Source: Streptomyces caniferus
GTDB lineage: Bacteria > Actinomycetota > Actinomycetes > Streptomycetales > Streptomycetaceae
DNA: 64,000 nucleotides
Assembly (NCBI RefSeq): GCF_009811555.1
Contig: NZ_BLIN01000005.1
Location: 4,826,976-4,890,975, forward strand
Direction: 5' to 3'
Shown piece by piece: positions 42,823 to 51,654 of the stretch (its first letter is position 1; every line of letters starts with the position of its first letter). A program made the translations under genes and the position numbers. Under the pieces are notes generated by a model. That model saw only the letters and a list, made by a program, of their open reading frames with translations. It did no database searches and was not told the DNA's origin.

Positions 42823-43386
42823 CTACCGGACGACGGCGATGCCCTCGATCTCGACCAGGGCCGTCTCGTCCCACAGGCGGGTAGTGCCGATCACGGCCAT
42901 CGCCGGGTAGTCGCTGCCGACCAGGCGCTTCCACACCGCGCCGAGGTCGCGGGCACGGCGGCGGTAGTCGGCGACATCGACCGCGAAGACGGTGAGCTTG
43001 GCGAGGTCGGACGGGCGGGCTCCGGCGGCCGCCGCGACCTCCAGGAGGTTCGTCAGCGCCCGCTCGAACTGCTCGACGATGCCGTCACCGACGATCCGGC
43101 CCGATCCGTCGAGAGCGGTCTGTCCGGCCAGGAAGACCATGGTGCCCGCGGTGGCGCGCACGGCATGACTGAAGCCGGTCGGCGGCGCGAGATGCGGCGG
43201 ATTGATGCGCTCCAGGTGCGCCGTCGCGCCGCCGCGCGGGCCCGCGGCCGCCCCGTCTTCCCCACTCCCGGCATCCGTCCGGGCGTTCCGTCCGACGCCC
43301 GTCCCGGCACCGCTTCCGGCGCCTGCCGGAGCCTTTGCCCCGGAGCCGGTCCCCGCCCCCGCGCTCGTCCCGTTCTCGGTACTCAT
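42823..43386 (-). CDS. RidA-family protein with a Gly/Ala-rich N-terminus
   Basis: 187 residues from ATG 43386. Residues 1 to about 55 are a low-complexity Gly/Ala/Ser region; the rest is a standard RidA/YjgF trimer subunit (HAVRATAGTMVFLAGQTALD, FERALTNLLEVAAAAGA, KLTVFAVDVADY, ALVEIEGIAVV) with the conserved Arg in IGTTRLWDE for imine deamination. RidA proteins hydrolyse 2-aminoacrylate and related imines. The extra N-terminus is unusual in length. Confidence 0.88.
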   Translation of the reverse strand: MSTENGTSAGAGTGSGAKAPAGAGSGAGTGVGRNARTDAGSGEDGAAAGPRGGATAHLERINPPHLAPPTGFSHAVRATAGTMVFLAGQTALDGSGRIVGDGIVEQFERALTNLLEVAAAAGARPSDLAKLTVFAVDVADYRRRARDLGAVWKRLVGSDYPAMAVIGTTRLWDETALVEIEGIAVVR

Positions 43387-43658
43387 TCCCGCTCGCTCCT
43401 CTCCGCCGCCAACTCGTATCGCACACCAGGGATTGAAACGCGTCACGTTCCTCCCGGGGAAGCACTTCGCCGCAGACGACGTGTCCGATGCCGGCCGACG
43501 GCGCGAGCGCGTAGCGCGCCCGTCGGCCGAACCCCGAGTGGTCGGCCGGCAGCTACCCGGGAGCTCAGGAGCAGCCACCAGGGAGCTCAGGACGTGTCGG
43601 CTCGATCCACGCGGGCCGGTGGCACCCACCCGCGCCGACGATCTCGGACGCCCTCGGC

Positions 43659-44150
43659 CTACGGGTTCCCGGCGTCCCCGACGTTGGAGATCATCTTGCG
43701 CAGCACCTTGAGCGCGGCCACGTACTCCTCGTCGCTGATGCCCTCGTGGACCACGGCACGAAGCTCGGTCACCAGCCCGCGCAGCCGCATCCTGGCGGCC
43801 TCTCCGGCGTCGGTGAGGTACAGACGATCTCCGGCGTCGGCCCGCAGCCAGCCACGGTGGAGCAACTGGGCGACGACGCGGGGGATCTCGTGCGGCCCGT
43901 CCGCGAGGGGCAGCAGCCCGGCGGCCACCTCGTCGCAGCTCGGTGCCGGCGGCCCGTACTTGACGCTGTTGAGTACCCAGTACTGCGGCTGCGTGACATC
44001 GATCCCCGCCATGGCGTCACGCAGCTGCCGGGTGACGGCCTCGTGTACTTGACCGCTCCAGTACCCGATGGGCTGGCCGGCCAGCATGTCGTCGGTGGCC
44101 GCCGGATCGGCCGGTGCCTGGTCGGGGGTGGTGCCAGTCAGGGGATCCAT
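43659..44150 (-). CDS. MarR-family transcriptional regulator
   Basis: 163 residues from ATG 44150. Winged helix with IDVTQPQYWVLNSVKYGPPAPS, DEVAAGLLPLADGPHEIPRVVAQLLHRGWLRA and a wing DRLYLTDAGEAARMRLRGL; C-terminal dimerisation helix with HEGISDEEYVAALKVL. These regulators usually control efflux or stress genes in response to phenolic ligands. No operator identified; it sits alone between RidA and the CrtA-like monooxygenase. Confidence 0.88.
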   Translation of the reverse strand: MDPLTGTTPDQAPADPAATDDMLAGQPIGYWSGQVHEAVTRQLRDAMAGIDVTQPQYWVLNSVKYGPPAPSCDEVAAGLLPLADGPHEIPRVVAQLLHRGWLRADAGDRLYLTDAGEAARMRLRGLVTELRAVVHEGISDEEYVAALKVLRKMISNVGDAGNP

Positions 44151-44281
44151 GATCACGACGCTACCTCCGCACCTCCGCGAGCCCCATCGGAACCCTGTCG
44201 AAGGCCGTATCAACCCAACCGTCGTGACAGCGGCGCGGGGCATCCTCCCTCCACCCCCTCCCCATCCTGCTGGACGCCCCG

Positions 44282-45001
44282 TCACCGTTCGGAAGAACTC
44301 GTCCCGGGAGGGCTCGACGTCCTCGCCGCCGCGGCCACCGGCTCCCGGCCGTCCAGCAGGCCCCGGGCGCCGTAGGGCCGGCACCGCAGAAACGCGGCCT
44401 CATGGTGGAACGGCTTCTCCCGGTGGTCCCTCACCGCCTCCTGGTGCGCGGGCCGGTCGGCGCCGTAGGCGTAGTGGCACATCGCCGACACGCTCCGCCA
44501 GAGGGAGAACGTGCCGACGAAACGGGGTGGTCGGGCCAGGGCGACCGAGGCGACCAGCGCGGGGTCGGCCGCGGCCCGGCCGGCGGCCCGGGAATTGGCG
44601 CGCAGGAAGGGCAGGGCGCGGCGCAGCCGCAGCTGTCCGAGGGTGAGGACGACGACCGGCCCGTCCTCCTCCTCCCGCGCGCCGCCGGGGGCGATCTCCA
44701 GGGGCATCGCGGGCCACGCACCGGCGAGCCGCAGCGGCTGCAGCCGTACGTGCCAGCCGTCGGCCAGCCGCCGCGGCAGCGGGTCCTCGGCGAGGAATCG
44801 GTCGAGCGCGGCATCGTCCTCCCACGCGGCGAGGAGCGCGGCCCGGCCGGGGCGCAGCGCGGGCGGGCCGGCGGCGATGGCGCCGGTGAGCGTGGTCTCG
44901 GCGTACCGGAGACCCGGCGTGGTGTCGGGCCGCGGGCGCTCGCGGAGGACGGAGCGCGCGGCGCGGACGCCGATGTCGGCGAAGTGGACGGAAACGATCA
45001 C
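44282..45001 (-). CDS. CrtA-like (spheroidene monooxygenase-type) protein
   Basis: 239 residues. Two ferredoxin-like halves typical of the spheroidene monooxygenase family (GLRYAETTLTGAI, AALLAAWEDDAALDRFLAED, HVRLQPLRLAGAWP, then FVGTFSLWRSVSAMCHYAYGADRPAHQEAV) and ending near EKPFHHEAAFLRCRPYG. Members in actinobacteria are common but their substrates are unknown; CrtA itself oxygenates carotenoids. Divergent from the TetR regulator, whose operator candidate lies between them. The last 20 residues are low-complexity. Confidence 0.78.
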   Translation of the reverse strand: MIVSVHFADIGVRAARSVLRERPRPDTTPGLRYAETTLTGAIAAGPPALRPGRAALLAAWEDDAALDRFLAEDPLPRRLADGWHVRLQPLRLAGAWPAMPLEIAPGGAREEEDGPVVVLTLGQLRLRRALPFLRANSRAAGRAAADPALVASVALARPPRFVGTFSLWRSVSAMCHYAYGADRPAHQEAVRDHREKPFHHEAAFLRCRPYGARGLLDGREPVAAAARTSSPPGTSSSER

Positions 45002-45079
45002 GATGAGCCCCCGTACCTAGTTCCTGCCGAGTGAGGTCCACCAGTCGTCTGCGAGCGGACCACTCGTTGATTACTCATG

Positions 45080-45099
45080 CGTATACCAAGCGGTACACG
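45080..45099. promoter_or_regulatory. Candidate TetR operator
   Basis: An imperfect 8-bp inverted repeat, cgtataccaagcggtacacg (7 of 8 matching, 4-nt spacer), in the 177-bp divergent spacer between the CrtA-like gene and the TetR gene. Confidence 0.5.
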
Positions 45100-45178
45100 A
45101 CACAGTATCCTTCACATGGGCGGCCAAGGCGAGCCGAAATCACCAGCCGGAACACGCCAGATCGCAGGGTGGGAGCGC

Positions 45179-45850
45179 ATGAGGGAGATCGACCGGGGGC
45201 GCGCCGCGCGCGCCGAGGCCAGGACGCGTATCGAGGACGCCGCGGCCCGGCTGTTCGCGGAGCGCGGCTTCGCGGGCACCACCATCGGGGAGATCGCCGC
45301 CGAAGCGGGCCTGAGCAAGCCGATGCTCTACCGCCACTTCGACTCCAAGCAGGAGCTGCACCTCGCCCTGCTGGAGCGGCACCGCGACGAGCTGGCCGCC
45401 GCCCCGGTCCATGAACTCCTCTATGGCGAGGGCGATCTGGCCACGCGCATGACGGCGATGTACGACGCCTGGTTCGGGTACGTGCAGAGCCATCCGTACA
45501 CCTGGCGCATGATGTTCCGCGACACCACCGGCGACGAGCAGGTGGCGGCCTTCCACCGCGAGGTGCAGCGGCGGCAGCGGGAGACGGACATGGCGCTGCT
45601 GCGCGAGTTCGCGCCCGGCATCCCCGAAGCCGAACTGGAGCCGCTCGGCGAGGCGATCCGCAGCTCGCTGTACGGACTCGCCCTGTGGTGGCTGGAGCGG
45701 CCCGACCGCCCGCGCGAGCTGCTGGTCGCCACGATGGTGCGGATCACCCGTGGCCTGATCTCCACCGTCGAGCCGCCGAGCGGAGAGCGCAGAGGCGGCG
45801 GGGCAACGCCCAGGGAGGGGGCTCCCGCCGCGCCGGACGGCACGGACTGA
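45179..45850 (+). CDS. TetR-family transcriptional regulator
   Basis: 223 residues from ATG 45179 (GGGAG upstream); a 34-residue longer form is rejected. N-terminal helix-turn-helix: RIEDAAARLFAERGFAGTTIGEIAAEAGLSKPMLYRHFDSKQEL. The ligand domain is helical with the pattern typical of TetR C-terminal family 33-like proteins. Divergent from the CrtA-like monooxygenase, which it probably represses. Its extreme C-terminus contains a GC-rich element (45771-45831) giving a Gly/Pro-rich tail. Confidence 0.9.
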   Translation: MREIDRGRAARAEARTRIEDAAARLFAERGFAGTTIGEIAAEAGLSKPMLYRHFDSKQELHLALLERHRDELAAAPVHELLYGEGDLATRMTAMYDAWFGYVQSHPYTWRMMFRDTTGDEQVAAFHREVQRRQRETDMALLREFAPGIPEAELEPLGEAIRSSLYGLALWWLERPDRPRELLVATMVRITRGLISTVEPPSGERRGGGATPREGAPAAPDGTD

Positions 45851-45929
45851 GTGCCTTCACCTCACCACCGTCGGCGACCATGACCGGAGCGCTCTCACTC
45901 CACCCCCTGCGGCACCGGGTGGACCGCCC

Positions 45930-46985
45930 TCACACCACCGCCGGCGACACCGGATGGAGCGCTTCTCGCAACTGCCCCGTCCAGTGCGCCGTCATCTCCT
46001 TCGCCACCCGGGTGTCCGGCGCGAACAGCTCGAAGCCGTGCCAGGCACCGGGCACATTGCGGACCGTGACCGGCACCCCCGCGTCCATCAGGCGCCGGGC
46101 GTAGGCCAGCCCCGCATCGCGCATCGGATCGAGATCGCAGACCAGGACATGGGCCGGCGGCAGCCCCGACAGATCGGCGGCACGGGCCGGCGCGGCATAC
46201 GCCTCCGCCTCCGCCGTCCCCTCGGGAAGGTAGTGCTGCCACGACGACTGGACACCGCGCCCATTGAGCACCCGCGCACCCGGGGCCGCTTCCGCGTCGT
46301 CCGCCCCCTCCTCCTCGTCCGCCCCGACCCGGTCGTCCAGATCCGGGACGCACAGCGACTGATGGGCGAGCGCCGGCCCGCCGCGGTCGCGGGCCATCAG
46401 GGCGACCGCGGCGCCGAGTCCGCCGCCCGCTGACTTGCCCGCCACCGCGATCCGCGCGGGATCGATGCCCAGCGCGGCGGCCCGCTCCGCCACCCATTCC
46501 AGGGCGAGATAGCAGTCCTCCACCCCGGCCGGATAGCGGTGCTCCGGGGCGAGGCGGTATTCGACGGTGATGAGGACCGCGGGCAGCTCCCGGCAGAGCT
46601 CGATGGCCACGCGGTCCTGCCCGGGCAGCGACCGGCCGAGGGCGAACCCGCCGCCGTGGAAGTGCAGTACGGCGGGCAGCGCGCTCCCGGCGCCCTCGTC
46701 GGCGCCGTCGTGGGTGCCCTCCTCCGGGGCGGCGCCCACCGCCCCCTCCGGACGGTAGACCTCGACCGTCAGTGTGCTGCCGTCCGCCCGTGCAACACCG
46801 AACCGCTCACTGCACACACCCGTACGGTCGGCCGGAAAGGCGGCGAGCATCTCGTGGAACCCGTCGCGCGTGGCCTCGATGTCCTCGTACGGATCGGCGA
46901 ACTCCGGCAACGCCTCAAAAGCCGGTACGAGTTCGGGGTGCACCCGCATCGCGGTCCGGTCGTTCGTCTCGGGCTGGACGCTCAT
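45930..46985 (-). CDS. HSL-type alpha/beta hydrolase (esterase/lipase)
   Basis: 351 residues from ATG 46985. Oxyanion motif HFHGGGFALG, nucleophile region VAGKSAGGGLGAAVAL, with Lys where most family members have Asp (GDSAGG), then DLDPMRDAGLAYA and HGFE, giving the Ser-Asp-His triad. No signal peptide, so probably cytoplasmic, acting on short acyl esters. A Glu/Ala-rich acidic insertion (about 225-245) is unusual. Confidence 0.85.
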   Translation of the reverse strand: MSVQPETNDRTAMRVHPELVPAFEALPEFADPYEDIEATRDGFHEMLAAFPADRTGVCSERFGVARADGSTLTVEVYRPEGAVGAAPEEGTHDGADEGAGSALPAVLHFHGGGFALGRSLPGQDRVAIELCRELPAVLITVEYRLAPEHRYPAGVEDCYLALEWVAERAAALGIDPARIAVAGKSAGGGLGAAVALMARDRGGPALAHQSLCVPDLDDRVGADEEEGADDAEAAPGARVLNGRGVQSSWQHYLPEGTAEAEAYAAPARAADLSGLPPAHVLVCDLDPMRDAGLAYARRLMDAGVPVTVRNVPGAWHGFELFAPDTRVAKEMTAHWTGQLREALHPVSPAVV

Positions 46986-47095
46986 ACGGGGTGCTCCTCG
47001 TTCAGGACGGACGTACACAGCTTCTGCTCGCAAATCCCCACCCGCACGCACCGGGCCCGCCGCGCCGCACACCCACACCGGGCCCGGCGCCCCGC

Positions 47096-48778
47096 TCACT
47101 TCGCGTCCGCATAGCACTCCACCACCGCCGTGGTGAACGGGAAGCGGACCGGAGTCTCCCCGAACGCGATCCGCCCGGCCGTCGCTGCCGCCGCCGTGAT
47201 CGCCTCGGCGACCGTCGCCGCCTCCTCCGCGGGGCAGTGCACGATCACCTCGTCGTGCTGGAAGAAGACCAGTTCGGCGCGGAGCCCGCCCTCCGACAGC
47301 GAGCGGCGCAGCGCGGCCAGGAGCAGCAGCGCCCAGTCGGCGGCGCTGCCCTGGACGACGAAGTTACGGGTGAACCGGCCACGGGCGCGGGCGGCCGCCG
47401 AGCCGGCGCCGTAGGCCGGCGAGGTCTCCTCCTCCTGGGGCAGGCCCGCCTCGTCGGGGGGTGTCACGGACGCGGGCGGGCAGGTGCGGCCCATCCAGGT
47501 GCGCACCAGCCGGCCCTCCTCGCCCGCGCGCGCCGCCTCGTCCACATACGCCACCGCGGCCGGATAGCGGCGGCGCAGATCGGCCATGTGCTTGAGGGCG
47601 TCGCCGGACGTCTGGCCGTAAATCGCTCCCAGCAGGCCGAGCTTGGCCCGGGCGCGGTCGCCGCCGAACGCGCGGGCGGCCAGATCCGCGTACAGATCCT
47701 CACCGCTGCCGGCCACCTCCATCAGCCCACGGTCGCGGGAGATGGCCGCCAGTACCCGGGGCTCCATCTGGTCGGCGTCGGCGACCACCAGGCGCCACCC
47801 CGGGTCGGCGAGCACCGCCTGCCGGATCACCTTGGGGATCTGCAGCGCACCACCGCCGTTGGCGGTCCAGCGGCCGGAGACCGTGCCACCGGGCAGATAC
47901 TCGGGGTGGAAACGCCCGTCGTGCACCCACTGCTGGAGCCAGGACCACCCATGGGCGGTGTGGAGCCGGTAGAGCTTCTTGTACTCCAGCAGCGGCGCCA
48001 CCGCGGGGTGATCGATCTTCTGCAGCTCCCATTTACGGGTCGAGGTGAGCGCGATCCCGGCACGGGCAAAGGCCTTGATGATGTCGTTGGGCAGATCCGG
48101 GCGCACCCGCGCACCCGGCCCGAAGGCCCGGGACACCTCATCGGCCAGCTCCGCCATCCGACGCGGCTCCCCGCCGCCCGGATAGCGCTCTCCCAGCAGC
48201 CCGTCGAGCAGCCTGCGGTGCACATCGGCGCGCCAGGGCACCCCGGCCCGCCCCATCTCCACGGCGACCAGCATGCCCGCGGATTCGGCGGCGAGCAGCA
48301 GCCGCATCCGGTCCGGGTGCTCCGCCTTCCGCGTACGCGCCAGATGGCCGGCGTAGACCTCCAGCAGCGCCGTCAGCTCGTCCGTGCCGGGCGGCAGCGG
48401 CACCGGGCCCGGGTCGAACAGGGACGGCTGGGCCTGAGCCGTACGGACCGGCGGGTCCTGGGGTACGGGCAGGCCGTGCTGCCGCGCCCAGGCGGCGGCC
48501 AGCGAACGCGGCTGGCCCGACTGGCCCTCCGCATGGCCGATCAGCAGCGCCTCCGCGGCCTCCACGTCATAGCACCGCTCGACCCGCACCCCCGCCGCCA
48601 GCAGCCGCCGGTAGATCTCCGCGGTGGACCGCCACACCCACCGCTCGACCTCCGGCCGCGAGCGCACGGCCTCGGCGAGCGAGGCCTCCCGCACCACCGG
48701 CCCGGCGGGCCGGCCGTCCTGGGCGAGCGGGCAGAGACGAGCACCCCCGTCACCCGTCTCCACCACCGCCCATCTCAT
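47096..48778 (-). CDS. Family A DNA polymerase (bifunctional 3'-5' exonuclease/polymerase type)
   Basis: 560 residues from ATG 48778. An N-terminal half with weak exonuclease-like features (no obvious DEDD set), then a pol A core. Motif A VVADADQMEPRVLA, O-helix RARAKLGLLGAIYGQ, and motif C FFQHDEVIVHCP (QHDE where Pol I has VHDE). It is distinct from the housekeeping polA by length and N-terminus, and likely serves repair or gap filling. About 110 bases upstream of the esterase gene on the same strand. Confidence 0.88.
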   Translation of the reverse strand: MRWAVVETGDGGARLCPLAQDGRPAGPVVREASLAEAVRSRPEVERWVWRSTAEIYRRLLAAGVRVERCYDVEAAEALLIGHAEGQSGQPRSLAAAWARQHGLPVPQDPPVRTAQAQPSLFDPGPVPLPPGTDELTALLEVYAGHLARTRKAEHPDRMRLLLAAESAGMLVAVEMGRAGVPWRADVHRRLLDGLLGERYPGGGEPRRMAELADEVSRAFGPGARVRPDLPNDIIKAFARAGIALTSTRKWELQKIDHPAVAPLLEYKKLYRLHTAHGWSWLQQWVHDGRFHPEYLPGGTVSGRWTANGGGALQIPKVIRQAVLADPGWRLVVADADQMEPRVLAAISRDRGLMEVAGSGEDLYADLAARAFGGDRARAKLGLLGAIYGQTSGDALKHMADLRRRYPAAVAYVDEAARAGEEGRLVRTWMGRTCPPASVTPPDEAGLPQEEETSPAYGAGSAAARARGRFTRNFVVQGSAADWALLLLAALRRSLSEGGLRAELVFFQHDEVIVHCPAEEAATVAEAITAAAATAGRIAFGETPVRFPFTTAVVECYADAK

Positions 48779-49281
48779 GCTCCCGAGTCTTCCACCAGGG
48801 TCTGACATTCGCCCTGACCAGCACGGACGACACGATCGCCGCCCACCCGAAAGCCCACGGCCAGGAGCTCTCCCCGCCGCACGGCCGCCCCCGGCAACCC
48901 CGGTACGCCGGAGACGCCCCCTCGCCCCGCCACCCGCGGACGCAGCACGTCCCGCACCACCACCCGGACCCTGACTGACCGGAACGCGCCCGACGAGCGC
49001 TGATGCCCCACCCCTTCCGCCCTACAGAAAAGGAGAGTTCGCTACGGGAGCCTTCGGCCCGCCGCACAACTAAGCGTCAAATCAAACGAGTTGACGCCCA
49101 CGTCTCCTGAAAGAAGGACGGCATCGCAGCAGCACCGTTCTCTCGGACAAGTGCGCCAGGTATTCACCCGATTGAACCGCTACCTTTGCCCTGGTTGATG
49201 AGTTGAGCAGCTTGTCGCTCAAAGCGGCGCGTAGCGATACGCGTACAGATACCTGAATGCTGCTCAGTGAAGAGGTTCACC
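48779..49281. other. Intergenic region before the chaplin/rodlin cluster
   Basis: About 500 bases. A minus-strand frame of 105 codons is rejected (Cys/Trp/Arg-rich, no ribosome site). GCGTCAA (49074-49080) and TTGACGC (49091-49097) form a 7-bp inverted repeat that could be a regulatory site upstream of the first chaplin. Confidence 0.5.
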
Positions 49282-49527
49282 GTGAAGTTTGTCTCGAAGG
49301 CCGCCGTCCTGTCCGCCGCCGCGGGCATCGCCGTTATGGGCGGAGCCGGTGTGGCCAGTGCCCATGGTGGTGCCGGTGCGGCGGGTGTCGCCCAGAACTC
49401 CCCCGGTGTTATCTCCGGAAACCTCATCCAGGTTCCGGTCGACGTGCCGGTCAACCTGTGCGGCAACACCATCAACATCGTCGCCCTGCTGAACCCGGCG
49501 TTCGGCAACACCTGCGTCAACGCCTGA
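49282..49527 (+). CDS. Short chaplin
   Basis: 81 residues from GTG 49282 (GAAGAGG six bases upstream; the in-frame GTG at 49267 is too far 5'). Signal peptide of about 27 residues, then one chaplin domain with the two conserved cysteines (NLCGNTINIVALLNPAFGN, then C). Chaplins are secreted amphipathic proteins that form amyloid-like films on aerial hyphae, lowering surface tension. No sorting signal, so this is the short, diffusible type. First gene of the surface-protein cluster, ended by a strong terminator. Confidence 0.93.
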   Translation: MKFVSKAAVLSAAAGIAVMGGAGVASAHGGAGAAGVAQNSPGVISGNLIQVPVDVPVNLCGNTINIVALLNPAFGNTCVNA

Positions 49528-49578
49528 GTGCTGAACAGCACTTGAGCCCCGCCCGGGCTCCGGGCGGGATGCGGCGGC

Positions 49579-49611
49579 AAAGGCCGGTACGAATTCTTCG
49601 TACCGGCCTTT
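49579..49611 (+). terminator. Terminator after first chaplin
   Basis: A perfect 15-bp hairpin (49579-49593 and 49597-49611, TTC loop) of the AAAGGCCGG...CCGGCCTTT type, 51 bases past the stop. Confidence 0.88.
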
Positions 49612-49771
49612 GAAATGCCAAAACCCCCTCCGGAGACCGGAATCGGCCCGGACGCGGTGATATGTATCTATGGTTTCGTGGCATTCGGGTGAAACGGCGA
49701 AACCGCACTCCCAGAAGCGAGTTGACCAGTGCGCTCCGGATACGGGCACTCCGCTTCGAGAAGGGTAAATC

Positions 49772-50173
49772 GTGATCAAGAAGGTCCTGGCCACGACGGC
49801 TGTAGCCGCGTCCGTCGTCGGCATCTCGGCAACGGTCGCCCCCCAGGCGATGGCGATCGGCAACCACAACGGCACCTCCACGGTCAACGGCAACGGCGCC
49901 AAGAGCGCGTTCGGCAACTCCACCACGGTGGGCAAGATGAGCCCGCAGCTGGAGCTCATCCAGGGCTCGCTGAACAAGCCGTGCCTGGGCCTGGGCAAGG
50001 TGGGCGTCCAGCTCGCCGCGGTTCTGGCGAACGTGCAGGACGTCAACGTGCTGTCCTCGCCGCAGAACCAGCAGTGCACGGAGAACTCGACGCAGGCCAA
50101 GGGCGACGAGGCGCTGTCGCACATCCTCAGCGACATTCCGGTCCTGTCCGGGAACGGTGTCGGCAACCGCTGA
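49772..50173 (+). CDS. Rodlin 1
   Basis: 133 residues, typical rodlin length. Signal peptide MIKKVLATTAVAASVVGISA...AMA, then the rodlin domain: NGTSTVNGNGAKSAFGNSTT, SPQLELIQGSLNKPC, LSSPQNQQCTENSTQAKGDE, SGNGVGN. Rodlins organise chaplin fibrils into the rodlet layer of spores and aerial hyphae. A paralogue of the two rodlin genes downstream. Confidence 0.95.
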   Translation: MIKKVLATTAVAASVVGISATVAPQAMAIGNHNGTSTVNGNGAKSAFGNSTTVGKMSPQLELIQGSLNKPCLGLGKVGVQLAAVLANVQDVNVLSSPQNQQCTENSTQAKGDEALSHILSDIPVLSGNGVGNR

Positions 50174-50538
50174 GCCGGCCATCGGCCGCAGGCCTGGACC
50201 GCCGGCTCTCGCTTCCAGAGCGGTCCGGGGCCTGTGGCGCCCCGTTACGAACCGTAGGGACGAATCTTCTCGATCCCCTCTTCGGTAGGAATTCGTATTC
50301 GACGGGTGCCTCGACTGTTCGAACTCCGGTGTTTTTTCCGCGTCGTATGCGCGGTGGCAATCTCCCGAAACGGTCTTGCATCGTTCGGGCGATCCCTCCA
50401 AAAACCTCCCGGCAAGAGTTTCGTGCACGAGGAGGAATCGTTACCAATATCGGCAGCGGCGTTACGGGCGAGCAGAACAGCGCCCGTGCGACACGAGGGT
50501 CGTGTTCGCTACGGACCCGCTGCAAGGAAGGGCTGAAA
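50174..50538. other. Intergenic region between rodlin 1 and second chaplin
   Basis: About 365 bases holding the promoter of the second chaplin; AAGGAAGGG at 50524-50532 is its ribosome site. No further gene or clear terminator seen. Confidence 0.45.
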
Positions 50539-50772
50539 GTGAAGTACGCAAAGGTCGCAGCGATCACCGCCGGAACGATCATGGCGATGGGATCGGCTGC
50601 GCCGGCATTCGCCGACGCGGGTGCCGCGGGTGGCGCCAAGAACTCGCCCGGTGTGCTCTCCGGCAACGCCATCCAGGTCCCGGTGCACATCCCGATCAAC
50701 CTCTGCGGCAACACCGTCAACATCGTTGCTCTGCTGAACCCGGCGTTCGGCAACAACTGCCTGAACCACTGA
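50539..50772 (+). CDS. Second short chaplin
   Basis: 77 residues from GTG 50539. Signal peptide of about 26 residues ends at AFADAG; then one chaplin domain (GAKNSPGVLSGNAIQVPVHI, PINLCGNTVNIVALLNPAFG, NC). Very close to the first chaplin in the mature part, with fewer charged residues. Followed by a strong terminator. Confidence 0.93.
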   Translation: MKYAKVAAITAGTIMAMGSAAPAFADAGAAGGAKNSPGVLSGNAIQVPVHIPINLCGNTVNIVALLNPAFGNNCLNH

Positions 50773-50803
50773 CTCGAAGGAATTCGAGCCGTGTCCATGT
50801 GAC

Positions 50804-50841
50804 CCGGCCCCGATGCACGGTCCCCTGTGCATCGGGGCCGG
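50804..50841 (+). terminator. Terminator after second chaplin
   Basis: A perfect 15-bp stem (50804-50818 and 50827-50841, 8-nt loop) of CCGGCCCCGATGCAC and its complement, 31 bases past the stop. Confidence 0.85.
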
Positions 50842-51043
50842 TCGCTGTCCGGCTCCGGCCTGAAGAATGGAATGGCCGCACCTTTCGGGTGGCGTTGCCA
50901 AGAAGCGTGCACTTCAGAGTTTCTCCGTGTGGCAGCACTCGTTAATCAGCGTGAATGCGGTGACCCGAGCAGTCGAAGTGAATGCTCGCGCGGCGCTTGT
51001 GTCGCGGGACCGTCAAGCACCGCCCGAGAAGGGACAGTTGAAA

Positions 51044-51331
51044 GTGAAGTACGCCAAGTCTGCTGCGGTTGTTGCCGGTTCCGTCATGGCGCTGGGTATG
51101 GCCGCGCCCGCATTCGCCGCCCAGCCCGGAGCCCCGACCATGAGCCTCAACGGCGGGCTGACCGACGCGCTGAGCAGTAAGCAGCTGGACGGTCACCAGC
51201 TCACGCCGCTGGTCAGCACGGTCAAGACCGCGGAAGGCAAGATCAGGTCGACCAACGCGAAGAAGCTGCTCCGCGGTGTCACCGGGACGACCAAGAAGAC
51301 CCCGCTGCTCGGCGGCCTTCCGCTCAAGTAA
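51044..51331 (+). CDS. Cysteine-free small secreted protein of unknown family
   Basis: 95 residues from GTG 51044. The signal peptide (KYAKSAAVVAGSVMALGMAAPAFA) is nearly identical to that of the chaplin gene next door, but the 70-residue mature part has no cysteine and no chaplin or rodlin domain. It reads AQPGAPTMSLNGGLTDALSSKQLDGHQ, then basic and Thr-rich, ending TKKTPLLGGLPLK. Predicted beta-rich and amphipathic. Likely a further surface component; the shared leader suggests duplication of the 5' part of a chaplin gene. TTG 51038 is an alternative start. Confidence 0.7.
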   Translation: MKYAKSAAVVAGSVMALGMAAPAFAAQPGAPTMSLNGGLTDALSSKQLDGHQLTPLVSTVKTAEGKIRSTNAKKLLRGVTGTTKKTPLLGGLPLK

Positions 51332-51654
51332 GTGCGGGGCGCGCCGGCGGCGGACGGACGGCGAAACCGACCGCCCCGGGCGCGGCGACGCAGGTGTGGA
51401 CTTTCACCGTTCCTCGGCCGCGCTGGTGAGTTCGGCGCGGTATCGGTATTCCGCGGCACTCGGTGGCGGATTTGATGGGAGGCGGGTATCCACCGCACCC
51501 CGATTATTTCCGATCCGCCTTCCGGCCGTGATCTCGATCGGCAAAACGGATCAGACCGGCCAGCTCATTTGAGTGAATGAGAACAACCAAAATCATCCCT
51601 GTGAGTTGGGCAGATCGCCCGGCCCAAGGGCATCCCGAAACACGAAGGACCAAA
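51332..51654. other. Intergenic region before rodlin 2
   Basis: About 320 bases; no supported gene. The upstream in-frame stretch before ATG 51655 is not thought to be translated. Confidence 0.4.

Noticed and set aside
48750..49067. Minus-strand 105-codon frame upstream of the DNA polymerase gene
   Set aside because: Cys/Trp/Arg/Gly-rich composition, no ribosome site, overlaps the polymerase start.
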